From assembly GCA_024742415.1 (NCBI GenBank), contig JANSYN010000010.1, positions 103,251-167,250 of the forward strand: a stretch of 64,000 nt of DNA. The letters run 5' to 3'. The position numbers and the translations under genes are program-made. How positions within the stretch are numbered: position 1 is the stretch's first letter; each line of letters opens with the position of its first letter. Source of the stretch: Gammaproteobacteria bacterium. Lineage in GTDB: Bacteria > Pseudomonadota > Gammaproteobacteria > Pseudomonadales > Halieaceae. Shown here piece after piece: positions 25,497 to 34,975 of this stretch. The notes beneath the pieces were generated by a model. The model saw nothing but the letters and a program-made list of their open reading frames with translations, was not told the origin of the DNA and searched no databases.

Positions 25497-28400
25497 TCAC
25501 CGGGTATCCGGCGTGCGCCACACTAGGTACAGTACCGGCAGCACGATCAGTGTGAGGATGACGGCGCTGAACATGCCGCCCACCATGGGTGCGGCAATCC
25601 TGCTCATCACTTCTGTGCCGGTGCCTGAGCCATATAGAATAGGCAACAGTCCTACGATAGTCGCGCTTGCGGTCATCATGACTGGACGCACACGCAGTCC
25701 GGCACCGCTCAGTACCGCCGCCATGACGTCCTCATGATCCGGTTTGGGTGAGTACTTGAGCATCGCGCGGTAGGCCTGATTAAGATAGACCAGCATGATG
25801 ACGCTGGTTTCTATCGCAACACCGGCCAGTGCGATGAACCCCACGCCCACGGCGATCGAGAAGTTGAAACCCTGCCAGTACATCAGCCAAAGGCTTCCGA
25901 CAAGTGCAAACGGTAGCGTCGCCAACAGCATGATGACCTGCTGCGCACTGCGAAAGCTTGCATACAGCAGCACTGCGATAATGGCGAGTATGACTGGCAC
26001 CAGCGCGGCCAGTCTGCCCTTGGCCCGCTGCATGTATTCGTACTGGCCTGACCAGGTGATGGCATAGCCAACAGGAAGGTCAAGCTTTTCTTGAACGACT
26101 TGTCTGGCGGCGTCAACGTAGCTTCCGATGTCGACCCCTTCAATATCAACGTAAGTCCAGCCGTTGATTCTTGCGTTCTCACTCTTTATGCCAGGCGGCC
26201 CGTCCTCGATGTAAACCCGCGATACATCACCCAGTGCAACGCGCGCACCGCTGGCAGTCACGATCGGTAGTTGGGTGAGTTGCTCCGGTGAGTCACGCCA
26301 GTACTGCGGATAGCGCAGGTTGATGGGATACCGTTCCAGTCCTTCCACCGTGTGTGACACGTTGGTGCCGCCCACTGCAGTGGCAATGACTTGTTGAATG
26401 TCGGCAATATTGAGGCCGAAGCGCGCTGCGCGTTCACGGTCGATCTCTATTTTGACGTAGCGACCACCCGCAACGCGTTCCGAATAAACGGAGGCGGTGC
26501 CTGGCACATCCTGGAGAATACGCTCCAGCTGCTGTCCGATCTGCTGTATCTGTAGCAGCTCAGGCCCTGCTACCTTGATCCCCAGTGGCGTCTTGATGCC
26601 TGTTGCCAGCATGTCGATGCGCGTCTTGATTGGCATGACCCACGCATTGGTCAGTCCTGGCACCTGTAGCAGCGCGTCAAGCTCGGCTTTGAGTGTTTGG
26701 GTCGTCATTCCAGTGCGCCACTCTTTGCGAGGTTTGAGCTGGATGAACGTTTCGATCATGGTGAGTGGGGCAGGGTCGGTGGCGGTTTCGGCACGACCGA
26801 CTTTTCCGAAGACTGTTTTGACCTCGGGTATAGTAGCAATCAGCTTGTCTGTCTGCTGCAGTACCCGGCGAGCCTCGCCGATCGAAATTCCCGGATACGT
26901 GGTGGGCATGTACATGAGATCGCCCTCATCCAATGGGGGGATGAACTCACTGCCAATGTTTGACAGCGGCCACCAACTGCTGGCCAGCAATATCACGGCC
27001 AGCGTCAGGACCAGGCGCGGATTCCGCAGGGCTGCCTTGAGGGCAGGCATGTAGCAGGCGATAAGAGCACGGTTGATCGGGTTTTTGCCCTCCGGCACTA
27101 TTCTGCCCCGAATGCAATATCCCATCAGCACAGGGACCAGCGTGATAGACAGTGCAGCGGCGGCCGCCATGGCATAGGTCTTGGTGTACGCAAGGGGAGA
27201 AAACATGCGACCTTCCTGAGCTTCCAGGGTAAATACAGGTGCGAAGCTGATGGTAATGATCAGCAGGCTAAAGAACAGTGCCGGGCCGACTTCAACAGCA
27301 GATTCCGTCACGATCTGCCAGCGATTCTCGTCGCTAACTGGTGTTTCCTCCATCTTTCTGTGCATGTTCTCTATCATCACTATCGCGCCATCTATCATTG
27401 CGCCGATTGCAATGGCGATGCCGCCCAGTGACATGATGTTGGCATTGATGCCCTGTAGATACATGACGGCAAATGCGGTGAGTATGCCCACAGGGAGGCT
27501 GATAACAGCAACCAATGAAGAACGCACGTGGAACAGGAACACCAGGCAAACCAGCGCAACCACTGCGAACTCAACCAGCAGCTTGTGCTGCAGGTTGCTC
27601 ACGGCGCGTTCGATGAGTCCGGAACGGTCATAAACAGTAATGACCTCGACGCCCTCGGGCAGGCTATGCGTTAGCTGCTGCAGTTTCTCCTTGACCGCGT
27701 TGATAGTCTGCAGCGCATTTTCGCCGTAGCGCATCACGACGATACCCCCAACGGTCTCGCCTGCGCCGTTCAGGTCGGCGACGCCCCGCCGCATTTGCGG
27801 CCCCGTGCCAATATCCGCGACATCTTCCAGGCGCAGCGCGCTGCCCTTGTGGTTGACGCCCAGGGGTATTTGAGCGAGGTCTTGAACGCCACTGATGTAG
27901 CCCGATGACCGCACCATGTACTCGGCCTCGGCCATCTCAATGACTGAGGCGCCTGTTTCCTGGTTGCCGCGCTGGATGGCTTGTTGTATGTGCGCAAGTG
28001 GAATATTGAAAGCGCGCAATTTGTCCGGATCTACTGTCACCTGGTACTGCCTGACCATGCCGCCCACGGCGGCAACTTCTGAGACGCCCGGCAGGGTTTG
28101 CAGCTCATACTTTAAAAACCAGTCCTGCAGGCTGCGCAACTCGCTGATGTCGTGCTCGCCGCTGCGGTCCACCAGTGCATACATATAGACCCAGCCAACG
28201 CCGGTGGCATCCGGACCGAGCTGGGGGCGGGCCTGTGATGGTAATGACGGTGTGATCTGGCTCAGGTACTCCACCACGCGCGCTCTGGCCCAATACAAAT
28301 CGGTCTTTTCATCGAAGATCACATAGACATACGAGTCGCCAAAAAATGAGTACCCGCGTACCGTCACGGCGCCCGGCACCGATAGCATCGCTGTGGTTAA

Positions 28401-28604
28401 TGGGTAGGTCACCTGATCTTCCACAACTTGCGGCGCTTGCCCCGGGTAGGTGGTTTTAACGATGACTTGTACGTCCGAAAGGTCCGGAAGGGCATCGACG
28501 GGCGTGCTGCGCATCGCGAACAATCCGGCGGCTGTTAGCGCAACGGCAGCGACCAGTACGAAGAAGCGGTTGCCAATCGACCAGCGAATAATGGCTTCTA
28601 TCAT
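25497..28604 (-). CDS. cusA: Heavy-metal efflux RND transporter CusA-like (1035 aa)
   Basis: Inner-membrane proton-driven pump that exports Cu(I)/Ag(I)-type ions through an adaptor and outer-membrane channel. The N-terminus MIEAIIRWSIGNRFFVL is typical of CusA/CzcA, with 12 membrane helices and the usual HME-RND segments (STPVDALPDLSDVQV, TTYPGQAPQVVEDQVTYPL, SEFIPPLDEGDLMYMPTTYPG). Length matches CusA (about 1040). The start overlaps the adaptor stop by four bases (ATGA), and GGAGCAG provides a ribosome-binding site. Copper rather than cobalt/zinc specificity is inferred from closest resemblance to CusA. Confidence 0.95.
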   Translation of the reverse strand: MIEAIIRWSIGNRFFVLVAAVALTAAGLFAMRSTPVDALPDLSDVQVIVKTTYPGQAPQVVEDQVTYPLTTAMLSVPGAVTVRGYSFFGDSYVYVIFDEKTDLYWARARVVEYLSQITPSLPSQARPQLGPDATGVGWVYMYALVDRSGEHDISELRSLQDWFLKYELQTLPGVSEVAAVGGMVRQYQVTVDPDKLRAFNIPLAHIQQAIQRGNQETGASVIEMAEAEYMVRSSGYISGVQDLAQIPLGVNHKGSALRLEDVADIGTGPQMRRGVADLNGAGETVGGIVVMRYGENALQTINAVKEKLQQLTHSLPEGVEVITVYDRSGLIERAVSNLQHKLLVEFAVVALVCLVFLFHVRSSLVAVISLPVGILTAFAVMYLQGINANIMSLGGIAIAIGAMIDGAIVMIENMHRKMEETPVSDENRWQIVTESAVEVGPALFFSLLIITISFAPVFTLEAQEGRMFSPLAYTKTYAMAAAAALSITLVPVLMGYCIRGRIVPEGKNPINRALIACYMPALKAALRNPRLVLTLAVILLASSWWPLSNIGSEFIPPLDEGDLMYMPTTYPGISIGEARRVLQQTDKLIATIPEVKTVFGKVGRAETATDPAPLTMIETFIQLKPRKEWRTGMTTQTLKAELDALLQVPGLTNAWVMPIKTRIDMLATGIKTPLGIKVAGPELLQIQQIGQQLERILQDVPGTASVYSERVAGGRYVKIEIDRERAARFGLNIADIQQVIATAVGGTNVSHTVEGLERYPINLRYPQYWRDSPEQLTQLPIVTASGARVALGDVSRVYIEDGPPGIKSENARINGWTYVDIEGVDIGSYVDAARQVVQEKLDLPVGYAITWSGQYEYMQRAKGRLAALVPVILAIIAVLLYASFRSAQQVIMLLATLPFALVGSLWLMYWQGFNFSIAVGVGFIALAGVAIETSVIMLVYLNQAYRAMLKYSPKPDHEDVMAAVLSGAGLRVRPVMMTASATIVGLLPILYGSGTGTEVMSRIAAPMVGGMFSAVILTLIVLPVLYLVWRTPDTR

Positions 28605-29893
28605 TGTGCTGCTCCGGCCTTCGTGGAATGTAACGGGTGTGCGCCCTCAGCTAGAGGTTCAGTGGGGCTTTCCAGGCGCGCCAAACCAGCGGCCTTGTTC
28701 GACTCCGAGTCCAGCAGGAACTGTGCCGAGATCACCACAGCGTCGCCCGCAACGATGCCATCAAGGACTTCCACGTACGCGTCGTCGCTGCCACCGCGGG
28801 TAATCGCGGTTGATCTGAACCTGCCTTCACCAAGCGCCAGCACGACACGATCCTGGACGCCCGTTCTAATCACTGCGGCACGAGGCACAAGCACGCGCGC
28901 ATCGTGACTGCGCTGAGTCAGCATTACCGTGGCGAACATGTTGGGGCGCAGTAAGCCGTCAGCGTTGTCAAAACGCAGTCGCAGGCGCAGCGTGCGCGTT
29001 TGCGGGTCCAGCGACGGGTAGATGTAGTCGACCTTGCCTTGCCATTGCCTGCCTGGCAGGTAGTCCAGCGACATCGTCACAGGCATGTCAGTGCTCACCA
29101 TACCTGCCTGGCGCTCAAGCACCTCGGCTTCCACCCAGACCTGTTCCAGGGATGCGATTGCCATCAGCGTTGTTCCCGGCTGCACGTGAAAGCCCTCACG
29201 AATGTTCAGAGCGTTCACGACGCCGCCTTGTGGCGCGTGGAACGTGATAGTCCGTTGTACGTTACGCGTCCTATGCAGCTCGGTGATTAATTCGTCGGAG
29301 AGCTGAAGTGACTGTAGCCGCTCGCGTGCTGCGTCAATCAGTGCGCTGTTGTTGCGATTCAGTGCAAGCACAAACTCTTCCTGGGCATTGACCAGTTCGG
29401 GCGAATACAGTGCGTACAGTGGTTGTCCGGCGCTGACCGTGTCGCCTTCGGCTTTAACGTGAAGCGTCTCGATCCAGCCTGCTACGCGTGGGTGTATGTG
29501 CAGCAGCCTGTCCTGGTCATATTGCACATAGCCAACGGTACGCAGCGTCTGCTGCAGTGGTGCCGTGAATGCGCGCGCCGTGCGAACACCAAGATTGCTA
29601 ACCACGGCCGGATCGATGCGCACGGTGACAGGGCCTGTGGTTGCGGCTGCTTCTGGCTCCAGATAGACGGGAATCAGGTCCATGCCCATTGGCGATTTGC
29701 CGGGTTTGTCGCGGCGGTAGTTTGGGTCCATGGGTGCAACCCAGTAGTCGGGTTCGCGAGCGGCTGCGCTCTCGGACGGCCGCTTTGATGGTTGCATGTT
29801 GCTGTCGTAGTAGCGCGTGAAATAGTGGCTTGCAGCTGCCACCGTGGCCACTGTAACGATCGCCAGGGTCATCTGCAGTGGAGAACGTCTCAT
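28601..29893 (-). CDS. cusB: RND efflux periplasmic adaptor CusB-like (430 aa)
   Basis: Membrane-fusion protein linking CusA to the outer-membrane channel. One N-terminal helix is followed by YWVAPMDPNYRRDKPGKSPM, the heavy-metal-binding domain of CusB-type adaptors; its usual Cys/His positions are replaced, leaving Met residues (APMDP, PMGMD), compatible with Cu(I)/Ag(I) binding. Then come the lipoyl/beta-barrel segments and the C-terminal GDAVVISAQFLLDSES signature. Its ATG overlaps the stop of the channel gene by four bases and its stop overlaps cusA, so CusC-B-A form one tightly coupled operon. Confidence 0.93.
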   Translation of the reverse strand: MRRSPLQMTLAIVTVATVAAASHYFTRYYDSNMQPSKRPSESAAAREPDYWVAPMDPNYRRDKPGKSPMGMDLIPVYLEPEAAATTGPVTVRIDPAVVSNLGVRTARAFTAPLQQTLRTVGYVQYDQDRLLHIHPRVAGWIETLHVKAEGDTVSAGQPLYALYSPELVNAQEEFVLALNRNNSALIDAARERLQSLQLSDELITELHRTRNVQRTITFHAPQGGVVNALNIREGFHVQPGTTLMAIASLEQVWVEAEVLERQAGMVSTDMPVTMSLDYLPGRQWQGKVDYIYPSLDPQTRTLRLRLRFDNADGLLRPNMFATVMLTQRSHDARVLVPRAAVIRTGVQDRVVLALGEGRFRSTAITRGGSDDAYVEVLDGIVAGDAVVISAQFLLDSESNKAAGLARLESPTEPLAEGAHPLHSTKAGAAQ

Positions 29894-31263
29894 GGTGTTT
29901 CTCCCTTGTGTACAGGTTGGCTTGTGGTAAAAAAGTAATTGAGCTGTGCGAGCGTTTTGAGGCGATCAATCTCGATGTTCAGCGCTTCTATGTCCGCGTT
30001 AAGCCCGGCGATACGCGCCCTTACAACTTCGGCGAAATCGCCGTCGTCATGGGTGTAGGCAGCAAGCGCTGCCTGGGCCTGTTCGTGGGTTTCCTGCAGC
30101 AGGCGCGTCTTGTACAGCGTACCGCGCTGCTCGAGCTTCGCCAGTCGTGAGCGCTGCGTCGCGACGCCCGCCATCATGCTGCGCAGTAGCAGTGCGCGTT
30201 TCGTGCGCATCTCCTGCGTCGATGCACTGCGTGATCGCACGGTTTGGTCCTGCCGGTTATCCGTGAACAGCGGCACATCAAATGCCACTCCTACGGAGAA
30301 GAAATCAGCACGATCCAGGCCGTTGGGCGCATCGTCCCTGTATCCGTAGCTGGCACGTAGCTGCCACTGCGGCTTGTAGCGCTCTTCGGCGATACGCACA
30401 GCAGTAGCGCTGGCGGTGATCTGTGCATCCAGCGCGAGAATAGCAGGGTGCTGGATGATACTGTCTGCGACATCCTGCGTAGTGAGATCTGCCGGGTCGC
30501 GCTGCGATAGCACGCCTGCAAGGTCGATCGCAGGTAGCTCCTGCGGCAGCGCAGTCCGGCTGAGCTTGTCGTCGTTTGAGTAGCCATGGGCCTGCTCTGG
30601 TGCAGTGAGCAGCCATTCGCCCAGTTGCGAGGCAGCAACGTCCAACTGCTCGTGCAGCAGGTTGAGCCGGTCCTCCAGTTGGGTCAGTTCCAGCTGTGCG
30701 CGGATAAGATCCTGTTGGCGTGTCTTGCCAATAGCAGAGGAGTAGTTCGACTCAGCCACGTCTACGAGGTGCTCAAACAATTCGCGATCGCTTTCTATGA
30801 GGCGGATAGTCTGCCCCGCGCGATAGGCTTCAAGCCACAGGTGGCTTACTATAACTGCCACTTTGGCCTTTCTGTCGGCACGCATCAGAGGCTGCTGTGA
30901 CCCTATCCATTGCAGCCGCTCTCGCTCCAGGGCACGGCTCTCTCCGCGCGGCAGTGTTTGGCTGATGCCGATCTGGAACTGCGTCATTGCCTCCTGGTTA
31001 AAGTCGAACGTATCGGTCGGCAGATTAGCCACCCCGAGGCTGATTACCGGATCATCAAGCGTGGTTGCCGCCTCGCTCATCGCATGCAATGCGTCCTGTC
31101 GGTATACGCTGGCTTGCAACCACGGGTCCTGTTGCTGGGCGATCGAAACTGCCTGCTCGAGTGACATCGCGCCAGCGGTGCTTACCCAAAGCACAAGAAA
31201 GGTGGCAATGCATGGTGCAAGGCTTACGGATGCGCCCGCCGCGCGACGATTGCTAACTGTCAT
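29890..31263 (-). CDS. cusC: Outer-membrane efflux protein, TolC/CusC family (457 aa)
   Basis: Signal sequence (IATFLVLWVSTAGAMS) then two tandem OEP-type repeats rich in long amphipathic helices (SLEQAVSIAQQQDPWLQASVY; IEALNIEIDRLKTLAQLNYF). This is the trimeric outer-membrane channel of the efflux complex. No lipobox Cys is present near the signal peptide, unlike E. coli CusC. ATG 31263 follows GGGGATA. It is the first gene of the coupled CusC-B-A set and is preceded by a possible short leader peptide and by a secreted Cys-containing protein. Confidence 0.93.
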   Translation of the reverse strand: MTVSNRRAAGASVSLAPCIATFLVLWVSTAGAMSLEQAVSIAQQQDPWLQASVYRQDALHAMSEAATTLDDPVISLGVANLPTDTFDFNQEAMTQFQIGISQTLPRGESRALERERLQWIGSQQPLMRADRKAKVAVIVSHLWLEAYRAGQTIRLIESDRELFEHLVDVAESNYSSAIGKTRQQDLIRAQLELTQLEDRLNLLHEQLDVAASQLGEWLLTAPEQAHGYSNDDKLSRTALPQELPAIDLAGVLSQRDPADLTTQDVADSIIQHPAILALDAQITASATAVRIAEERYKPQWQLRASYGYRDDAPNGLDRADFFSVGVAFDVPLFTDNRQDQTVRSRSASTQEMRTKRALLLRSMMAGVATQRSRLAKLEQRGTLYKTRLLQETHEQAQAALAAYTHDDGDFAEVVRARIAGLNADIEALNIEIDRLKTLAQLNYFFTTSQPVHKGETP

Positions 31264-31319
31264 TGAAGTATCCCCATCATGGTGTCTGCTTTGCTATCGA
31301 CCACAGGTGCAACGATCAT
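31260..31319 (-). CDS. Possible 19-aa leader peptide overlapping cusC start
   Basis: ATG at 31319 opens a 19-codon frame whose TGA (31260-31262) overlaps the cusC ATG in an ATGA arrangement. It contains two consecutive Met codons (MMGIL) near its end and covers the cusC ribosome-binding region, so its translation could couple to or gate cusC. No strong ribosome-binding site is visible and it could be chance. Confidence 0.2.
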   Translation of the reverse strand: MIVAPVVDSKADTMMGILQ

Positions 31320-31436
31320 TGCCCGAGCGGCCGCTAGTGGCTGTTTAATGCGTGTGCAGGGGACAGTGTTGCAACTTTTACTGGGTGCCGTGGCGCATCG
31401 GGCCGAGGCAGAAAAGACAGGCGCAACTATCCCGTA

Positions 31437-32147
31437 TTAAACGGAAATGGGGGGTTTGAAGAGCAGGGCGGGAGAAAAGCGCGGCGCGGAGCCGCTGGGT
31501 ATGATGTTGTCTTCTGGCCTGGTCATGACGACCAGCGCCAATGGAGCACAGGGCATGGCCGCAATCGCCAGGCAGTTAAGCGCCGAGCAATAGCCGCCTT
31601 CCGCGCAGCAGCTGGTAGATGAAGCCTGCTCCCCTGACAGTGTCTGTGCCATGGCATTGAACGAGCGACTGACTATTGATTGCCTGGCCGCCTGCACCGT
31701 GGTGCTGTGAGCGCGTGGTTGTGCAGATGCGAAAGCTGACTCTGCCAGCGAGCCCTCTGGCGGCAGTGCTTTTGCCTGGGCCTCCTTGCAGTGGGCAGCC
31801 TCTGGCGAAGCGCGCGTTGCTGTGCGTGGATGCTGCGCTGAGGCCGCGCCGGGGCTGGCGCCTGTGCTGGTGCCTGTGCTGGAATGAGGGTGCTGGCTCG
31901 GTGCTTGGGAGTCGGCCCGTGTGTTGGATGCTGTATTGGATGTGATATTGCCTGCGGTACTGGCTTTCGGGCTGTTTGCGGGATCGAACGGTGCCATCAT
32001 TGTGCATGACAGCGCAGAGGCGGTCAGTGATTGCAGCAGGAACATCACCATGACCAGTGATAGCCCGCGGCGCAAAGAGCTGTTGTGTAATGCGGTCACC
32101 GGAATAGGCTCACTGGTGTCCTTGCAGTTGATGTACCACAAGCGCAT
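31437..32147 (-). CDS. Hypothetical low-complexity secreted protein upstream of cusCBA (about 236 aa)
   Basis: A hydrophobic segment (LSLVMVMFLLQSLTASALS) looks like a signal peptide. It is followed by about 100 residues rich in Ser, Thr, Ala and Pro with His (SQHPHSSTGTSTGASPG) and then a Cys cluster (SSTSCCAEGGYCSALNCLA). ATG 32147 is used; a GTG at 32099 nearer the signal peptide or a GTG at 32204 are alternatives and no start has a strong ribosome-binding site. Same orientation as the efflux operon, 173 bp upstream, so a role in copper handling or sensing is possible. Similar short Cys/His proteins accompany metal-efflux operons in other proteobacteria. Family not recognised. Confidence 0.5.
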   Translation of the reverse strand: MRLWYINCKDTSEPIPVTALHNSSLRRGLSLVMVMFLLQSLTASALSCTMMAPFDPANSPKASTAGNITSNTASNTRADSQAPSQHPHSSTGTSTGASPGAASAQHPRTATRASPEAAHCKEAQAKALPPEGSLAESAFASAQPRAHSTTVQAARQSIVSRSFNAMAQTLSGEQASSTSCCAEGGYCSALNCLAIAAMPCAPLALVVMTRPEDNIIPSGSAPRFSPALLFKPPISV

Positions 32148-32352
32148 CAATGCACCAGCGGTAGCTCTGGATTTGTCTGCTAAAGGCTGAGTATAAGCTA
32201 CCACAGGTTTATCGGCCAGACAGGCCTGCGCGCGCGGTCACGCAAGGTTTTCTCTGCCGTGCGCGTTACCTGCAATGACGCAGGCGGTTGTCAGGCGGAT
32301 CGCATGTTCCTCAATGCTGGCTGCGCATTATCAGGCGTCAGCCAGATGCGGC

Positions 32353-34662
32353 TCAGCTGCGATACTTCACGCTGAAAAAGAAGCGCCTGGGTTCGGTAAA
32401 GCTCACCGTGGTGTTGCCAAAGGCGTCCACGCCGAAGCCGCCGCGGATTTCGCGCTTGTCGGTGAGGTTACGGGCGAACGCGCTGAACTCCCACTTGTCG
32501 TCGGCAGAAATGTACGTCACCCCGGCATTGTAGAGCGTGTAGGCATCGGCATTGAGTCGATCAAAGCTCACGCTGTTTTCATCGTCGGTGAAAAAGATTT
32601 CATCCCGGTAGGACAAGTCGCCGCGCACGCGCACGCTGCCTGCATTGTCCAGCTCATAAACGTACATCGCCAAAAGGTTGGCAGTCCATTCCGGTACGCT
32701 GCTGAAAGGGCGGTCACTGAGATCCTCCAGTAGGCCGGTAGCGGGGTTAATCGCCTCAAATTCTTCGTACTCGGGATCGATGTAAGAGAGCCCTCCGCTG
32801 ATGGTCAAGCCGGCCATTGGCAATACGGTGAACTCGAGTTCGCCACCCCAAATGGTGGAGTCAGCCGCATTGGCGACGATCAGGGCCAGGGCGCTGTCGG
32901 CGGAGCTGGAGGGGCGATTGACAAGAAACTGCCTGTCCTCATAGTCGTTGTAGAACAGGGCGCCGTTGATTTGCAGGCGATCGTTCCACAGCTGGGATTT
33001 AAAGCCCACCTCGTAGTTGATCAGGGTTTCCGGGTCCGCGACTGAAATCTGCGAAGTCGCCGTTGGCCTGCCATTGTAAACACCGCTACGGAAGCCGCCC
33101 GAGATACTGGCGTACCCCAGGATGTCTTCGCTGAGGTCGTAATCGAGACCGATCCTGGGTGAAATTTCATCCCAGTCTTCGCTGCAGGAAACAGTGGAGC
33201 CATTGCCCTGGGCGATCGCGTCGGTGCAGGCATCGGGATCAGTTGGGCCGGGAATGAGAATAGGCGTCTGGCTAGCGAGCTTCAGCGTGAACATGTCGAG
33301 ATCTTTCTTGTCGTAGGTGTAACGCGCTGCCAGGTTCAGGCGGGCAGCATTGGTCATGTGCCAGGTGGTGTTGAAGAACGCGGCGTAACTCGTGGTTTCC
33401 TGCGTGCGGTCGTAAAACAGCGTGAAATCCAGCGGTACAACGCCAATGGCTTCAAAGAGTCCATCACCGACTGTTACGTTACTGACGTGATCGCCGTCTT
33501 CGTTCAGATAATAAGCCCCTACAAGCCAGTCCAGTTTGCTGCCGGTGTCGTTGCTCAGCAGGAACTCCTGGCTGAACTGCTGTACATCAAACTCTGAGCC
33601 AACTGAGAAATAGTCGTTGACGTTGTTGTCGGCATCGCGATAGGAGGCGGTGTCCATGTCACGGTATCCGGTGACAGATTTCAATGTCAGGTCGCCCAGC
33701 TCCCAGGTGTTGGTCCAGCTCAGGCCCCAGGTCTGGTTCTGGTCCTTGTCCAGTTCGTTCAGAGCGCTGCTTCTGTCGATGTCATCGATGTTCGGTTCGC
33801 AGCAGGATTCGCCGATCGGTGTCAGCACCGCGTTGATGTAGGAGTTGGCGATCACGGCATCCGGGTTGAAGTCCGCCAGCACCTGCGGATACACGTTCTG
33901 GTCGATGTCGGTGTAATCGAGCGCCAGGTGCGAGTTCCACTGGTCGCTGAAGTCTGCGTTGAGGTGCGTGCGAACGGCCCACATGTTGTCGTTGCCGGCA
34001 TCATCGCCGCGATCCCGCTTTTGCCAGCCGTCGGAATTGCGCGTCAGTAGCGCAACACTGCCAGCAACATCCTCACTGACAGGAAACTCCAGATAGCCGT
34101 CGAACGAAAAGTAGTTGTCTTCACCACCGGTGACCTCGGCACTGTACTGTGTGTCACCGGAAGGGCGGCGCGTGGTCACATTAATGGCGCCACCGATGGT
34201 GTTCTTGCCAAAAAGTGTGCCCTGCGGGCCGCGCAACACCTGTATCTGTTCGATATCGGCCAGCTGAAAGTTTGCACCCACGGTGCGCGCCAGGTAGATG
34301 CCGTCGACGTACATGCCCACGCCTGGGTCCACGGTCAGGGCAAAATCGAACTGCCCGACGCCGCGCATGTAGGCCTGCAGTGCGCTGCTGACGCCATTGT
34401 CCGAGGCGCGTATGGAAAGATTGGGTGTGCGCTGCTCGATGTCCGCCACGCTGAGCATTTGCGTCTGTTCGATCATGGCGCCGGAGATCGCGGTGATGGC
34501 GATGGGCGTGTCCTGCAGGTTCTCAACCCGTTTACGCGCGGTCACAACCACTTCTTCGAGCCTGGGTGCATCCTGGGCCCTGGACTGCGCTGTCGGTGCT
34601 ATCCACAGTGTGGGAATTGACAGTGAAATCAACAATGTGCGAGCGGTAAGACTGTTCAACAT
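32353..34662 (-). CDS. TonB-dependent outer-membrane receptor (769 aa)
   Basis: Signal peptide (LLISLSIPTLWIAPTAQSRAQ), a TonB-box-like LEEVVVTARKR, the plug domain with LRGPQGTLFGKNTIGGAINV, and a C-terminal barrel ending in an aromatic-rich strand (RRFFFSVKYRS). The sequence type (EEVVVTA...NLQDTPIAITAI) belongs to the large TonB-receptor group of proteobacteria that take up complex organic substrates rather than siderophores; this is an inference from resemblance. It is divergent from an SDR gene and close to HsaD/HsaA-like genes, so its cargo may be their substrate. It shares a 12-nt upstream element with the receptor gene at 52556. Confidence 0.93.
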   Translation of the reverse strand: MLNSLTARTLLISLSIPTLWIAPTAQSRAQDAPRLEEVVVTARKRVENLQDTPIAITAISGAMIEQTQMLSVADIEQRTPNLSIRASDNGVSSALQAYMRGVGQFDFALTVDPGVGMYVDGIYLARTVGANFQLADIEQIQVLRGPQGTLFGKNTIGGAINVTTRRPSGDTQYSAEVTGGEDNYFSFDGYLEFPVSEDVAGSVALLTRNSDGWQKRDRGDDAGNDNMWAVRTHLNADFSDQWNSHLALDYTDIDQNVYPQVLADFNPDAVIANSYINAVLTPIGESCCEPNIDDIDRSSALNELDKDQNQTWGLSWTNTWELGDLTLKSVTGYRDMDTASYRDADNNVNDYFSVGSEFDVQQFSQEFLLSNDTGSKLDWLVGAYYLNEDGDHVSNVTVGDGLFEAIGVVPLDFTLFYDRTQETTSYAAFFNTTWHMTNAARLNLAARYTYDKKDLDMFTLKLASQTPILIPGPTDPDACTDAIAQGNGSTVSCSEDWDEISPRIGLDYDLSEDILGYASISGGFRSGVYNGRPTATSQISVADPETLINYEVGFKSQLWNDRLQINGALFYNDYEDRQFLVNRPSSSADSALALIVANAADSTIWGGELEFTVLPMAGLTISGGLSYIDPEYEEFEAINPATGLLEDLSDRPFSSVPEWTANLLAMYVYELDNAGSVRVRGDLSYRDEIFFTDDENSVSFDRLNADAYTLYNAGVTYISADDKWEFSAFARNLTDKREIRGGFGVDAFGNTTVSFTEPRRFFFSVKYRS

Positions 34663-34975
34663 GGCACCACCTCATTATAGTTTTGGTCGTGGGACGGCCG
34701 GTTGCGGGGCCGAGGGCCCTGATTGCGCTTACTCTAGCGCTGAACGTGTGGCACGAAAAACCCTGAGGCGTGAATAGACTGTCCATGATGCGGTGCCAAT
34801 CAGGAGTGATGTCCGGGTCGATGAATGCGGCGGGTGTGCATCCCGGTGCGGATTAACTCACCAGTGCAGACACTCAAATTCTGCCAAATGGCTTATCACT
34901 GCTGCACCCTGGCGCTACAGTAACGTCCGATACAAAGCTGAAATCACCCAACCCACCAGGCATAGCGGGCATACT
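34663..34975. other. Divergent intergenic region between TonB receptor and SDR
   Basis: This 313-bp region carries the upstream signals of two divergent genes. It holds the 12-nt receptor element (34675-34686) and a short inverted repeat gcgct-tactct-agcgc (34725-34740) that could be an operator. An open plus-strand frame runs into the SDR gene from 34793 but its composition is not coding-like. No RNA gene seen. Confidence 0.4.
34675..34686 (-). promoter_or_regulatory. 12-nt element ccaaaactataa upstream of TonB receptor gene
   Basis: On the minus strand ccaaaactataa ends 12 bases before the ATG at 34662, and the following bases (tgaggtgg) contain the ribosome-binding site. The identical 12-mer occurs upstream of the other TonB receptor at 52527-52538. 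The ctataat part resembles a -10 box, but no matching -35 is seen. Confidence 0.55.
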
